Shown here: positions 18,963-28,154 of the stretch, piece after piece | How positions within the stretch are numbered: position 1 is the first letter of the stretch | How the letters are laid out: every line of letters starts with the position of its first letter | DNA from: a bacterium | GTDB lineage: Bacteria; Orphanbacterota; Orphanbacteria; Orphanbacterales; Orphanbacteraceae | DNA: 64,000 nt | Assembly (NCBI GenBank): GCA_025782575.1 | Contig: JALGYY010000035.1 | Coordinates: forward strand, 62,001-126,000 | Direction: 5' to 3' | The notes under the pieces: generated by a model | Seen by the model: the letters and a program-made list of their open reading frames with translations, nothing else | What the model was told of the DNA's origin: nothing | Database searches by the model: none | Program-made: the position numbers and the translations under genes

Positions 18963-20173
18963 TGGGCATGTTCGTCTACCGAGCACTTACATCGAACGGC
19001 CAGGTTGTTTCCGGCCTCGAAGATGCCACCACAATGCGGGCGGCATCGGAACGGCTTCAGGCGCGCAATCTCATGCCCATCGAAGTGAGGGAAGATAAAG
19101 AGAAGACATCTATTCTCTCACGAATTCTCCCCCGTCGAATTCCGAGCGAGCTCCGGCTCCAGGCGCTCGGCCATCTCTCCAGCCTTTTAAACGCCGGACT
19201 TTCGCTCACGCTCTGCTTGCGAACGATTGCCGACCAGATCCGACATGACGGACTTCGTCGTGTTCTCAGGGACATTTCCACGCAGGTGCAGCAGGGAAAG
19301 ACATTCACCGAATCACTGGAGACCCACGGCGAACTTTTCCCGCCAATCCATCGCTCCATGATCCGGGCCGGCGAGGAATCGGGCCACCTGTCCGACGTTC
19401 TCGATCGCCTGGTCGAGCATACGGAGAGGGAGCAGGTGCTGAAGAGGAAGGTGGTGGAGGCGAGTACCTATCCCGTGATCGTTATTTGCATCGCCGTGGT
19501 GATTGTCGGGCTTCTCCTCACTTTCGTCGTTCCCAAATTTGTCGAAGTGCTCCAGCAGGGTGATAGGGAGCTTCCCGGTCCGACAAGAGTACTCATGGCG
19601 ATTTCGGCCGCGTTCCGTCAGTACGGACTGTTCGGTCTCGGCGTTCTGGTACTGGGGGGACTCGGCATGCCGGGTCTCCTTCGCCGTCCCGGGTTCCGTC
19701 TGAAATGGGATCGCTCGCTCCTACACATTCCCGTGGTAGGCGACCTGTTGAAGAAGGCGGCCATCGCCCGGTTCGCCCATACATTGGGAACGCTGCTCGA
19801 AAGCGGACTCCCCCTTCTCACATCCCTCCGGTTGACAGCGCCCGTCCTCGGCAATCTGGCACTCGAACAGATCTTGATGAAGACGGTCGCCGCGATCGAG
19901 AGCGGGGAAGACCTGACAGCTCCGATAAGAAGGGAGCCCCTCTTTCCCCCCATGGTTGTTCAAATGATCGCCGTGGGAGAGGCGAGCGGCTCGTTGGAGC
20001 TCATGCTCGGAAAGATCGGAAAGATGTACGACAAGGAAGTGGAGGCGGCCGCCCGGCGGCTCATGCTCGTGCTCGAACCGGCGCTCATCGTCGTACTCGG
20101 CGTGATCGTGGCATACGTCGCCCTCGCCCTGCTTCTACCGATGCTCAATGCGGTGAGCGGACTGCGCCGCTGA
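18962..20173 (+). CDS. pilC: Inner-membrane platform protein PilC/GspF
   Basis: A 403-residue platform that transmits ATPase motion to pilins. Two T2SSF cytoplasmic domains are visible (residues ~67-190: LGHLSSLLNAGLSL, MIRAGEESGHLSDVLDRL; and ~270-390: FAHTLGTLLESGLPLL, MIAVGEASGSLELMLGKI). Three membrane helices separate or end them. GTG at 18962 has a ribosome site (GGGAGGGG) 7 bases upstream; an ATG two codons later is possible. Confidence 0.95.
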   Translation: MGMFVYRALTSNGQVVSGLEDATTMRAASERLQARNLMPIEVREDKEKTSILSRILPRRIPSELRLQALGHLSSLLNAGLSLTLCLRTIADQIRHDGLRRVLRDISTQVQQGKTFTESLETHGELFPPIHRSMIRAGEESGHLSDVLDRLVEHTEREQVLKRKVVEASTYPVIVICIAVVIVGLLLTFVVPKFVEVLQQGDRELPGPTRVLMAISAAFRQYGLFGLGVLVLGGLGMPGLLRRPGFRLKWDRSLLHIPVVGDLLKKAAIARFAHTLGTLLESGLPLLTSLRLTAPVLGNLALEQILMKTVAAIESGEDLTAPIRREPLFPPMVVQMIAVGEASGSLELMLGKIGKMYDKEVEAAARRLMLVLEPALIVVLGVIVAYVALALLLPMLNAVSGLRR

Positions 20174-20205
20174 TAAGGACAGTTCAGTCCGAAAGGAGAT
20201 TGGTA

Positions 20206-20733
20206 ATGCGATTCATCCGAAACAGGAGAGGTTTCTCCCTCGCGGAAATTCTCATCGTTCTCGGCATAATGGGGATTCTCGCTACAGTTGTGGTGATCAA
20301 TTTTGCCGGAAGTGATACGGGGGCGAAAGAGGAGACCATGAAGTCGAACGTCGCCGTTTTTCGTGAGGCGATCGATCTGTACAGAGCCGACCATGGCTGG
20401 TATCCGTGCGATCCCGTAAAAGACTGGAACAAGGCGGGGAAGCCGAGTAATTTCCACCGTCAAATGACTGAGTTCACGGATGTCACCGGCAAGCCGTCAA
20501 CGAAGAAGACGACGAAATTCAAATACGGACCCTATCTCCGTAAATTCCCCGAGGAATCGGTTACCAAGTCGACCGCCATCTACGTTGACAAAATCAACGA
20601 GCGGATCCAGTCCAAGATGGCAGCCACGGTCGCCAAGGGAACCGGTAGTGGGGGCTGGTACTACGAAGCGAAGTCAGGAAATGTCTGCGCCAATCTGGGC
20701 AAGGCCTATCCCATAGAGTATGCCGGTTACTAG
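20206..20733 (+). CDS. Type IV pilin-like / GspG-type pseudopilin
   Basis: A 175-residue prepilin with a short basic leader (MRFIRNRRG) before the class-III cleavage site G/FSLAE and a hydrophobic helix (ILIVLGIMGILATVVVINF). The C-terminal domain has DLYRADHGWYPCD, as in GspG-like major pseudopilins, and two Cys that could pair. AAAGGAG eight bases upstream selects ATG 20206; the frame stays open upstream inside pilC but has no signal there. It is the only pilin in the operon, so it may be the main subunit. Confidence 0.93.
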   Translation: MRFIRNRRGFSLAEILIVLGIMGILATVVVINFAGSDTGAKEETMKSNVAVFREAIDLYRADHGWYPCDPVKDWNKAGKPSNFHRQMTEFTDVTGKPSTKKTTKFKYGPYLRKFPEESVTKSTAIYVDKINERIQSKMAATVAKGTGSGGWYYEAKSGNVCANLGKAYPIEYAGY

Positions 20734-20783
20734 AAAAAATCGGATCGGGGGAGCGGCCGGACAGTTCCGCCGGAGGACTACTG

Positions 20784-22430
20784 ATGCGGAAGCGAGCAAA
20801 ATTCCTGGTCGGAATCCACGTGGGGGAATCCCGTATGGACGGTGTTCTCTTGCGGGGTGGCAGGAGAGCGGAGAAGCCGCTACGCCGACTGGCACGGGAA
20901 TGGGCAAGGGGGGCGGACATACCGCTCGAATCGTTTCTGTCTGAACTCGTGCCGGAGGCGAAACTCCGCAATCTGGCTGTGGCGTTCCTGCTCGACCGCG
21001 TCCAGTTCGCGTTCGAGCGAAGAACATTTCCTTTCATGGATCCGAGTGACTTTCTGAGGGCCACACGGTGGTACGGGGAGAACAACAGGAGGACCGATCT
21101 CGAGAACCCCCATTTCTCCGCCTGGCATCAGCCGGGCGCACCAACGGGGGAGCGTCATGAGGCGATAGACTCCCTGCTTCTGGAAACGGATGGCGACGAA
21201 GTAGATCGACTGCTGGAAGCGGTCACTCGGGCCGGCATCAAGAAGTACGGCCTGATTCCCGCTCCATTGGCCTGGCAATCCTTCCTGCCCTCCCGTCTGG
21301 AAGAAGACCATGTAGATACAGCCGTGATAGTGGAACTCGGCCGCGAGTCAGGAAACCTGACGGTGTACGAAGGAAATCGACTCGTGATCCATCGTGAAGT
21401 CGATCTCGCGCCCGACCCGTTCGATCTATCTAAGGATGAGCTCGCAATCTCATTGACTCCGGTGGATGAGACAGTGGCGACTGCGGTGTTGACGAAACCT
21501 GAACCCGCCGTTTCCACTTCAAAATTGGTGACCGAACTGCAACGAACGGCGCACTATGTCGAGTCTCGATATTCGATCGTTCCGGAAGCGGTCTATCTGA
21601 CCGGGCCGGATCCCGAGCTAACAGAAGCACTCTCTCATTCCCTTGGATGGAAAACAGGAACTCTCCTGACCGGGCAGGAGGCCCTTGTGTCATGGGGAGA
21701 GCCATTTGCAGCGTGTGTCGGTTCGGCCATGCGTCTCGGATCGGGCGAATCAGTCGGTCTGATTCCTGACAGGGCCCCGCGAACGAGACTCATGCGCGAA
21801 TTGAACCGTCAGAGGAACTGGCTGGTCAACGGCGCCCTTCGGGGTCTGCTGGGAGCGTTACTCGTGCTCCTGCTCATCCAGCTGGGATCTTACATTGGTA
21901 CCAGGAATCGGGACCAGTTGTCGGATCGAGTAGCCCGACTTACAGAATCTTACGAGCTTCCTGAACTTGAAGCCCGACTTACAGAATGGGAACGCTCCGC
22001 ACTCACCCTGAATCACTTCCGGTCGATGCAGTTTCTTTGGTCCGAGGTTTTTCGATCGGTAGGGACAGGCGTACCGGATCGGCTATCACTCTCCCTCGTC
22101 AGCGGAGAAGTGCCCGGACTATCGGAAATGGATCTCGAAGCGGTCGATCCGCTGGCCATTCCTGACCCGCTCGCGGACGTCTGGGATGATGAGTGGGAGG
22201 AAGAAGAGGCATCCGTTCCCTGGATGACGTTGCAGGGCACGAGTGTGTCCATGCATCCGATTCGTGAACTGATCCGTTCGTTGGAGAAGAGCCCCCCGTT
22301 CCGCCAGGTCATTCTGGAATCGGCTGAGTACGATGAAGACAAGAGTGACGGCACTCTCCTGTTCCTCGTTCGGTGCCGGCCCGCTGTTGATCGAACCACG
22401 TGGAGAGAAAGGGAGTCTGGTGATGATTGA
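20784..22430 (+). CDS. PilM-PilN fusion protein of the pilus/secretion machine
   Basis: Length 548 residues. The first ~330 residues have the actin-like PilM outline: VGIHVGES at the start, RRTFPFMDPSDFLRATRWY, ELGRESGNLTVYEGNRLV as the second phosphate-loop region, ELQRTAHYVESRY, VYLTGPDPEL. A single membrane helix (about 349-368, LRGLLGALLVLLLIQLGSYIG) then leads to a coiled coil and a small ferredoxin-like domain of PilN type (VPWMTLQGTSVSMHPIRELIRSLE). In most systems these are separate PilM and PilN genes. The product would join the cytoplasmic ring to the periplasmic PilO/PilP assembly. A 17-base direct repeat (21932-21948, 21971-21987) encodes the coiled-coil unit ARLTE twice. Confidence 0.82.
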   Translation: MRKRAKFLVGIHVGESRMDGVLLRGGRRAEKPLRRLAREWARGADIPLESFLSELVPEAKLRNLAVAFLLDRVQFAFERRTFPFMDPSDFLRATRWYGENNRRTDLENPHFSAWHQPGAPTGERHEAIDSLLLETDGDEVDRLLEAVTRAGIKKYGLIPAPLAWQSFLPSRLEEDHVDTAVIVELGRESGNLTVYEGNRLVIHREVDLAPDPFDLSKDELAISLTPVDETVATAVLTKPEPAVSTSKLVTELQRTAHYVESRYSIVPEAVYLTGPDPELTEALSHSLGWKTGTLLTGQEALVSWGEPFAACVGSAMRLGSGESVGLIPDRAPRTRLMRELNRQRNWLVNGALRGLLGALLVLLLIQLGSYIGTRNRDQLSDRVARLTESYELPELEARLTEWERSALTLNHFRSMQFLWSEVFRSVGTGVPDRLSLSLVSGEVPGLSEMDLEAVDPLAIPDPLADVWDDEWEEEEASVPWMTLQGTSVSMHPIRELIRSLEKSPPFRQVILESAEYDEDKSDGTLLFLVRCRPAVDRTTWRERESGDD

Positions 22431-22977
22431 TCGTCTGGGCCAGACCCTTGCGTCCCGAGGAGGACTGGGCATGCCGCTCATGACCGCCCTCGTCACGGTC
22501 ATGGTGGCAGCCATATGTCTGTCATTCGTCTGGAAGGGACCAGGGAAGAATCTGGTGCGCCTGCACGAGGACATTCAGGAACTTCAGATGGAATACAAGC
22601 GATCCATGGCGGAGATTTCGGAGAGTCGTAAACGATTCCTGGAAGGAGAAGAAGCGGAGATTCTCAAATCCTATTTTGAAGAAGACGCTTCTTTTGCCGA
22701 GTACTTCAATCTTGCTTTCGAGGAACTGGACAGACGAAGCCCGACAGGCCTTGCGCTCCGAACACTGACGACCGAGCCGGCGGAGAACACGAACGATGTT
22801 TCCAAGCTCGACTTCGAGATGGAATTTCTGCTCGATTATCCGGAGACGGTTTCCTATATCGCCTGGCTCGAAGAGGCTTACCCCGTTTACCTCATTCACG
22901 GTATCGAGATGAGGCGCTCCGATGGTGACAGCGACATTCGCACGCTGCTCCGGGGCTCACTCATCATGCCACGCTGA
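22423..22977 (+). CDS. pilO: PilO-like alignment-subcomplex protein
   Basis: A 184-residue bitopic inner-membrane protein: short cytoplasmic tail, helix at about 17-36, a coiled coil (LHEDIQELQMEYKRSMAEISESRKRFL), then a compact α/β domain with DYPETVSYIAWLEEAYP, the usual PilO position for the sixth strand. It likely dimerises with the PilN part of the preceding fusion. ATG 22423 overlaps that gene's stop and has GGGAG upstream. Confidence 0.82.
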   Translation: MIDRLGQTLASRGGLGMPLMTALVTVMVAAICLSFVWKGPGKNLVRLHEDIQELQMEYKRSMAEISESRKRFLEGEEAEILKSYFEEDASFAEYFNLAFEELDRRSPTGLALRTLTTEPAENTNDVSKLDFEMEFLLDYPETVSYIAWLEEAYPVYLIHGIEMRRSDGDSDIRTLLRGSLIMPR

Positions 22978-22984
22978 GAGGGAT

Positions 22985-23542
22985 ATGATGCAACGGCTTT
23001 CCCAATTCGTTTTGCCTCTCTTCCTGGTGATCGCGACAATTTCCTGCGGCGGAGGTGATTCGGATCAGGTCGGTAACGAGATTGTCGCCGATATAGAGGA
23101 CAACTCGGAAGAGCAGTCAGTCGCCGAAATCGAGCAGTTCCTTCAAACCAGGCACCGCAAAGTGGCTGCGATCGAGCATGCCACGCTCAAAAATCCCTTT
23201 CTCCAAGCCGCCTCATCGTCCCCGACGCCCAAGGCGCCTTCGAGGGTGGTCAAGCGCACTTCAATCAGGGAGAACCGTCCGGTCTACAGACTCGAAGGCT
23301 TTATCCGCGTGGCAGGCGAATCGCGCGCCCGGATTGCGGGAAAATTCTACGTAAAGGGGGATCGAGTGGCCGACTGGATTCTTCTGGAACTGGAGAGCGA
23401 CCGAATACTGGTTGATCGGGACGGCCGGACGTACACAGTTCTTCTCGGTGAGACACTGAGTGGTCATTCGCGCCCGAACCGCCCCTCTCGTGACGAAAAC
23501 AGGCCGAAGCCGGAAGTCGCCCAGGAAAGGATCGATTCATGA
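22985..23542 (+). CDS. PilP-like pilotin/inner-membrane lipoprotein
   Basis: A 185-residue lipoprotein (lipobox TISC, Cys21). After an acidic linker and a charged helix it has a β-rich domain with VYRLEGFIRVAGESRARIAGKFYVKGDRVADW and ILVDRDGRTYTVLLGE, the layout of PilP/GspC-type domains that connect PilN/PilO to the secretin. The assignment rests mainly on position between pilO and the secretin. The gene starts 7 bases after pilO and overlaps the secretin start. Confidence 0.75.
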   Translation: MMQRLSQFVLPLFLVIATISCGGGDSDQVGNEIVADIEDNSEEQSVAEIEQFLQTRHRKVAAIEHATLKNPFLQAASSSPTPKAPSRVVKRTSIRENRPVYRLEGFIRVAGESRARIAGKFYVKGDRVADWILLELESDRILVDRDGRTYTVLLGETLSGHSRPNRPSRDENRPKPEVAQERIDS

Positions 23543-24831
23543 TTCAACTAACCCGAAGTGAAGAGCTCGCCCGAAAAATCGGCGTCTGGATCAGTTTCGT
23601 GTTGATCGGGTGGACCTGTCTCGGGGCAACCCCCGCTTCCGGGGACAGTCCGATCGAATCGCTCCGATTCGACCGGATTCCCGTTCAGGAGCTTCTCTTT
23701 ATCCTGACGGATCTTGAGGGTTACGACCTCTCATCGAGCGGAGTCGTGCCGGGGACCGTCTCGATCAACGTGGGCAATCGGTCCATGGAGCAGACCCTGG
23801 ATGAAGTGCTGTTCGGTTCGGGCTACACATACTGGATTGAAGGCCGGATCGTGCGGATCGTACCGGCCGACGTTGCTGTTACGCGTACGATACCGCTGAA
23901 CTATGTAGACGCGGAAACGACAGTGGAAAACCTACGGGAGATTGCAGGCGAAGCGTTACTCGCATACGACAAGAACAGCAACTCGATCACGATTGTCGGA
24001 ACGGCCCGGGACCTTCGGACGCTCGCAGGGGCGGTCAGAGGGTTTGACCAGCGGCCAAGGCAGGTTCAGATCGTCGGCCGGATGATTGAGATCAATCTGC
24101 TCGATACGAAGTCGCTCGGAATCGACTGGACAGCAGGCTGGAGTGACGCGTTGCAGGAAGCCAGGGGAGTAACGAATGTCGGCGGCCCGGCGATCGGAAC
24201 GCTCTCACTCTCCTACTCGCGGATCACAGATACCGAACTCCACGCCGTCCTGGACGCCATACTTACGGAAACGGATTCGCGGATCGTGTCCAATCCGATG
24301 CTTGTGGCTTCCAACCGAGAAACCGCCAAGATTCTCGTGGGTGAGCGGGTCCCTTTTACACGGTATTCAACAGAAACCCAAACCGGAAACGTTCTCGAGG
24401 AAGTAGACTTCGTTGACGTCGGGATCCGGCTCGAGGTAACGCCGACGATTTCTTCCGATTCTCTCATCATTCTCCAGGTATTCGCGGAGATCTCGGAAGT
24501 CCTCGATCAGGAGGTGCAGGGTATTCCGCGGATCGGCTCGAGAGAGGCGGAGACTCGCGTAGCTGTCAAGAGCGGCGAAACTGCGATCATTGCGGGCCTC
24601 AGACGGAATCAGACAATCGAGTCGACAGCACGGGTTCCTCTGCTCTCTTCCATTCCGTTTCTGGGACGGCTCTTTCGGTCCGATAGAACAAGCGTTACCC
24701 AGACCGAACTGATTATCTTCCTGACACCCACCGTGGTGGAAGCCGGTGTAGTTCCGGATGTCTTCACTACAGGCGACGCGGAAAAGTCGCTCACTCCGGC
24801 ATCGGCATCGGTATCAGGCCCATCCCCTTGA
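23539..24831 (+). CDS. pilQ: Secretin (PilQ/GspD-like outer-membrane channel)
   Basis: A 430-residue multimeric outer-membrane gate, short for the family. It has an N-terminal signal ending near PASG, a STN/N0-like domain (FDRIPVQELLFILTDLEGYDL), one N1-type KH domain (IPLNYVDAETTVENL, GTARDLRTLAGAVRGFD), and the secretin core (VQIVGRMIEINL, SNPMLVASNRETAKILVGERVPF, GIRLEVTPTI, VPLLSSIPFLGRLFRSD). AMIN domains found in larger PilQ proteins are absent. It is the last gene of the operon. Confidence 0.93.
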   Translation: MIQLTRSEELARKIGVWISFVLIGWTCLGATPASGDSPIESLRFDRIPVQELLFILTDLEGYDLSSSGVVPGTVSINVGNRSMEQTLDEVLFGSGYTYWIEGRIVRIVPADVAVTRTIPLNYVDAETTVENLREIAGEALLAYDKNSNSITIVGTARDLRTLAGAVRGFDQRPRQVQIVGRMIEINLLDTKSLGIDWTAGWSDALQEARGVTNVGGPAIGTLSLSYSRITDTELHAVLDAILTETDSRIVSNPMLVASNRETAKILVGERVPFTRYSTETQTGNVLEEVDFVDVGIRLEVTPTISSDSLIILQVFAEISEVLDQEVQGIPRIGSREAETRVAVKSGETAIIAGLRRNQTIESTARVPLLSSIPFLGRLFRSDRTSVTQTELIIFLTPTVVEAGVVPDVFTTGDAEKSLTPASASVSGPSP

Positions 24832-24894
24832 CATAATTGGCCCTAGCTGACTATCTTCCTTTGAGTACCCTTCGAATTCTCCCCTACTGGGCCG

Positions 24895-25734
24895 GTGGGG
24901 GAGATGCTTTTTCCCCGGGCGGACAGGGTGGTAGTCATCAACGAAACGGCAGAGTTAAAACGGCTTCGGACTCAGTTCCGGGAGCTCGGCTCGGTGCTCG
25001 TCGCCTTCTCAGGCGGCGTAGACAGCGCCCTGCTCGTTCGGGTCGCCCACGATGAACTGGGTGACCGGGCAGTCGCCTTGACAGCTGTCTCCCCATCCCT
25101 CGCACAGAGCGAAGCAGACGATGCCGCGACGTTTGCCGCCCAGGTCGGCATCCGTCATCTCATTCTGGGATCGAGGGAGATGGAAAACGCCGATTACCGA
25201 GCCAATCCGACTAATCGATGCTATTACTGCAAGGGAGAGCTCTTTCGTCTCTGCCGGGAAAAGGCGGATGAACTCGGCCTTGAGTGGGTGGTGGAAGGGA
25301 CCCATCCCGATGATCTCGGGACCCACCGTCCGGGAGCGGCAGCCGCCATGGAGAACGGAGTGCGGTGGCCTCTGGTAGAGGCGGGGATCGGGAAGAGAGA
25401 TATACGCCGCCTGGCGAATGAACTCGGCCTTTCCGTACAGGACAAGCCGGCGATGGCCTGTCTCGCCTCGCGCATCCCTCATGGCACGCCCGTAACCAGC
25501 AGACGGCTCTCTCAAGTGGAACGGTGCGAGGCCTTTCTCCGTGAAAACGGGTTCCGGTATTACCGGGTACGCCACGAAGGGGAGAAGGCGCGGGTGGAAC
25601 TCGGTCCGACCGAGATGATCCGTCTGGTGGAAAACGGCCTTCGGGAAGCCTTCCTCGACCACTGCCGGACACAGGGATTCAAAGAGATCACCCTCGATCT
25701 GCAAGGCTATTCCGTTCCCGAGGGGGAGGCATGA
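24895..25734 (+). CDS. larE: LarE-family ATP-dependent sulfur transferase
   Basis: A 279-residue PP-loop enzyme. LarE family members convert the carboxylates of a nicotinic-acid-derived dinucleotide to thiocarboxylates during assembly of the nickel-pincer cofactor of lactate racemase. Visible: PP-loop SGGVDSALL (~40), AVSPSLAQSE, CYYCKGELF and MACLASRIPHGT. The three Cys (CxxC plus the CLASR Cys) match the [4Fe-4S]-binding catalytic form rather than the single-Cys sacrificial form. larA, larB and larC are not in view. The start is uncertain: GTG 24895, ATG 24904 or GTG 24928. Confidence 0.88.
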   Translation: MGEMLFPRADRVVVINETAELKRLRTQFRELGSVLVAFSGGVDSALLVRVAHDELGDRAVALTAVSPSLAQSEADDAATFAAQVGIRHLILGSREMENADYRANPTNRCYYCKGELFRLCREKADELGLEWVVEGTHPDDLGTHRPGAAAAMENGVRWPLVEAGIGKRDIRRLANELGLSVQDKPAMACLASRIPHGTPVTSRRLSQVERCEAFLRENGFRYYRVRHEGEKARVELGPTEMIRLVENGLREAFLDHCRTQGFKEITLDLQGYSVPEGEA

Positions 25735-26072
25735 ACATGCGCGTCTCCCGCGACTTCCGATTCGAAGCCGCCCATCGTCTGGAAGACTATGATGGTCGCT
25801 GCGAGGCGCTCCATGGCCATAGCTGGAAACTCCGGGTAACAGTGTCCGCGCCTGTAGGTGAGGACGGCCTCGCCTACGATTTCGTCAAGCTCGCGGATGA
25901 GGTAAACGAGAAAGTTATTTCCGTGTTAGACCATTCATATCTAAATGAACTATTTCGACCACCATCCGCGGAAAAGGTCGCCGAGTGGGTGTGGGAGCGG
26001 CTTACCCACTTGCCACTGGCGGAAATCGTAATCTGGGAAACTGAAGATTGCATGGTGACCTATGACGGATGA
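25731..26072 (+). CDS. queD: 6-carboxytetrahydropterin synthase (QueD)
   Basis: Converts dihydroneopterin triphosphate to 6-carboxytetrahydropterin in 7-deazaguanine (queuosine) synthesis. The 113-residue protein has zinc ligands in FRFEAAHRL and CEALHGHSW. The CxxxHGH motif with catalytic Cys is the QueD-type PTPS pattern; LDHSYLNE and EIVIWETED complete the site. It overlaps the larE stop and shares its operon with folE, which supplies its substrate. queC and queE are not seen. Confidence 0.92.
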   Translation: MNMRVSRDFRFEAAHRLEDYDGRCEALHGHSWKLRVTVSAPVGEDGLAYDFVKLADEVNEKVISVLDHSYLNELFRPPSAEKVAEWVWERLTHLPLAEIVIWETEDCMVTYDG

Positions 26073-26613
26073 GAATGGCAACCTGCTCGGGAAAGAGGAG
26101 TTTGTCAAATCTGAGATAGTGGCCGCCGCGAAGAACCGTTATGCAAACACCTTCCGCAAAAGGTGGGGGCGTGATCGGCCGCCGTCCCATGTCCGGCAGG
26201 TTCTGGTCCTGCACGACCAGTCCTACTCAGGCCGGAACATTGATTCCCTTCGACGCTATTTTAGTGGAAAGGGAGCGCAGATGGCTGATCGGATCCTCGA
26301 GGCGAACGGGGGCGACTATCCCCCGCTCGATGATCTGGATATTATCCTGGTAGCTACCTTTCAGAAACCTCGTCCTGAAGAAACGGCCGGACTCAGAGAG
26401 CACCTGCATGAGGCCCTGGAATGGGCCTGTGTGATCGGCGCACTCGGAGGGGCGGCGGACTGGTTCGTGGAGCGTGGGTTATGCCCCGCTGCAGGCAATA
26501 CGGATTCAGATGCCGTCGCGAAGGCGGATCGTTGTATGATCGCAGGCGCTCCGGAAGATGGCGAGAAGTTGGCCGAGGCTCTTCTTGATCGGCTCGAAGA
26601 ACTCCGAAGATAG
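26062..26613 (+). CDS. Unknown protein between queD and folE
   Basis: A 183-residue soluble protein that I cannot place. It is helix-rich and charged, with [23 protein letters not shown], a central hydrophobic strand ([10 protein letters not shown]) and [15 protein letters not shown], then an acidic helical end. There are two Cys, no membrane segment and no obvious catalytic motif. Its ATG overlaps the queD 3' end by 11 bases and folE starts 7 bases after it, so it is translationally embedded in the pterin/queuosine operon. A role with pterin or deazaguanine intermediates is inferred from position only. Confidence 0.75.
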   Translation: MTDENGNLLGKEEFVKSEIVAAAKNRYANTFRKRWGRDRPPSHVRQVLVLHDQSYSGRNIDSLRRYFSGKGAQMADRILEANGGDYPPLDDLDIILVATFQKPRPEETAGLREHLHEALEWACVIGALGGAADWFVERGLCPAAGNTDSDAVAKADRCMIAGAPEDGEKLAEALLDRLEELRR

Positions 26614-26620
26614 GAAATCG

Positions 26621-27205
26621 ATGGCTCTCGAGAAGATTGACCGTCCTTTGAAATCACATACCACACCTGAACTCATCAGGGAGCTCCTCGAACGGATGGG
26701 GGAGAATCCAGACCGGCAGGGGCTCCTCCGCACGCCTGAGCGTGTGGATAAAGCGCTTGATTTTCTAACTTCCGGGTATGCCGCGAATCCGGCCGAGGTA
26801 GTGAACGGCGCCGTATTCCAGGAGAAGTGCGATGAAATGGTGATGATTCAGGACATCGATCTGTATAGCTTGTGCGAACATCATCTTCTGCCGTTCTACG
26901 GAAAGTGCCACGTCGCCTATATTCCTCAGGGACAGATCATCGGTCTCTCGAAAATCCCGCGGATCGTAGAAGTCTATTCCAGACGGCTCCAGGTTCAGGA
27001 GCGTCTTACGAACCAGATTGCCGTGGCGCTGAATGAAATCCTTCAGCCCCGCGGGGTCGCCGTGGTGATCGACGCGCTTCACCTCTGCATGGCAATGAGG
27101 GGCGTCGAAAAACAGAACGCATTCACAAAGACGAGCGCATTGCTCGGCTGCTTCCGGAATCACTCCGAGACGAGAGCCGAGTTCTTCTCGCTCCTCAGGA
27201 AATGA
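26621..27205 (+). CDS. folE: GTP cyclohydrolase I
   Basis: Makes 7,8-dihydroneopterin triphosphate from GTP for folate and queuosine. It has 194 residues with zinc Cys/His in [11 protein letters not shown] and [10 protein letters not shown], the substrate loop GLSKIPRIV and the tail [16 protein letters not shown] ribosome site (TAGGAAAT) precedes ATG 26621. Its stop overlaps the start of the squalene/phytoene synthase gene. Confidence 0.96.
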   Translation: MALEKIDRPLKSHTTPELIRELLERMGENPDRQGLLRTPERVDKALDFLTSGYAANPAEVVNGAVFQEKCDEMVMIQDIDLYSLCEHHLLPFYGKCHVAYIPQGQIIGLSKIPRIVEVYSRRLQVQERLTNQIAVALNEILQPRGVAVVIDALHLCMAMRGVEKQNAFTKTSALLGCFRNHSETRAEFFSLLRK

Positions 27206-28143
27206 ACATGAAGGATCGAATGGAAAAGAGATCGGTGCTCGGACGGGCCATGGCGTATTGCGATCGCATCTCTTCCCAGGGCAACAACTATCTCAACCGG
27301 GTGTCTCAGTTTCTTCCGGACCCGGTCAAGTACCGTCTCTTCTCTGCAACTTATGCGGCGATGCGCGTCATTGATGACGCCGTGGACGAGGAGTTTCTCG
27401 CCCAGCCGACAGACCGGCGGCGGGAGGGAAGACAAGCCATGCTCAGTCTCGTCGACCGCTGGCTCTCTCAGGCCGAGGATGCAGCGGGGGGAGCCTACCG
27501 CACTCTCAGTTCCTCATTTGAGCCTGTCGTATTCGAGGCGCTCAACTTCGTTCTTCGGGGTACGGAACTGGGACTCGCCCCCTGGCGAAAACTCGCAGCG
27601 AGCATGAAACGCGATATCCGGGAGGAGACACTTCATACGTGGAATGATTTTCTTGCCTATTGTGAAGGAGCCTGTGTTGCTCCCGCGACGATTTTTCTGT
27701 ACATCCTGGGTTGCCGGGTCGACTCCGAGAAGCGATCGACCCTATCCTGGCCCGAGCCACCCGACCACTATGCCCGGGACATGGCAATCTTCTGTTATCT
27801 CGTACACATTCTGCGCGATCTCCCAAAAGATGTCCGACAGAATAATCAGCTCCTCACGATTCCGGTAGAGTTCTTTTCAGGCGCGAGCATTCGTGTTCAG
27901 GAATTTACCCACGCCATTCTTGCAGGGAACTCGCACGAAGCGGCGCCGGTAATCGGAAAAATGATCGAACAGGCCCACCAGTACGAAAAACGGGCCGAAG
28001 ATCAACTCCGGCGACTTCGTGGTCTTCTTGACAGGCGGGAGTATCGCATGGTGTGGGTTCTCCACAAGCTTTACTCTCGAACATTCAGAACCATTAGAAA
28101 CGACTACAAGAAAATGCTCATGCAATCCCCCCAGGCGAGTTGA
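27202..28143 (+). CDS. Squalene/phytoene synthase family protein
   Basis: Head-to-head prenyl transferase of 313 residues acting on C15 or C20 diphosphates to start hopanoid or carotenoid synthesis. The two Asp-rich motifs are present: [11 protein letters not shown] (about 53-63) and [18 protein letters not shown] (about 198-215). The second is less typical (usual form DxxED), so substrate choice is open. [15 protein letters not shown] marks the active-site helix. No cyclase or desaturase is nearby; the all-trans polyprenyl synthase at 30856 could supply substrate. It is last but one of the larE-folE unit. Confidence 0.85.
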   Translation: MNMKDRMEKRSVLGRAMAYCDRISSQGNNYLNRVSQFLPDPVKYRLFSATYAAMRVIDDAVDEEFLAQPTDRRREGRQAMLSLVDRWLSQAEDAAGGAYRTLSSSFEPVVFEALNFVLRGTELGLAPWRKLAASMKRDIREETLHTWNDFLAYCEGACVAPATIFLYILGCRVDSEKRSTLSWPEPPDHYARDMAIFCYLVHILRDLPKDVRQNNQLLTIPVEFFSGASIRVQEFTHAILAGNSHEAAPVIGKMIEQAHQYEKRAEDQLRRLRGLLDRREYRMVWVLHKLYSRTFRTIRNDYKKMLMQSPQAS

Positions 28144-28154
28144 CGGGAATATTC

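Noticed and set aside
19705-20205. Upstream extension of the pseudopilin frame into pilC
   Set aside because: The extension is Arg/Pro-rich shadow sequence; the prepilin leader and ribosome site place the start at 20206.
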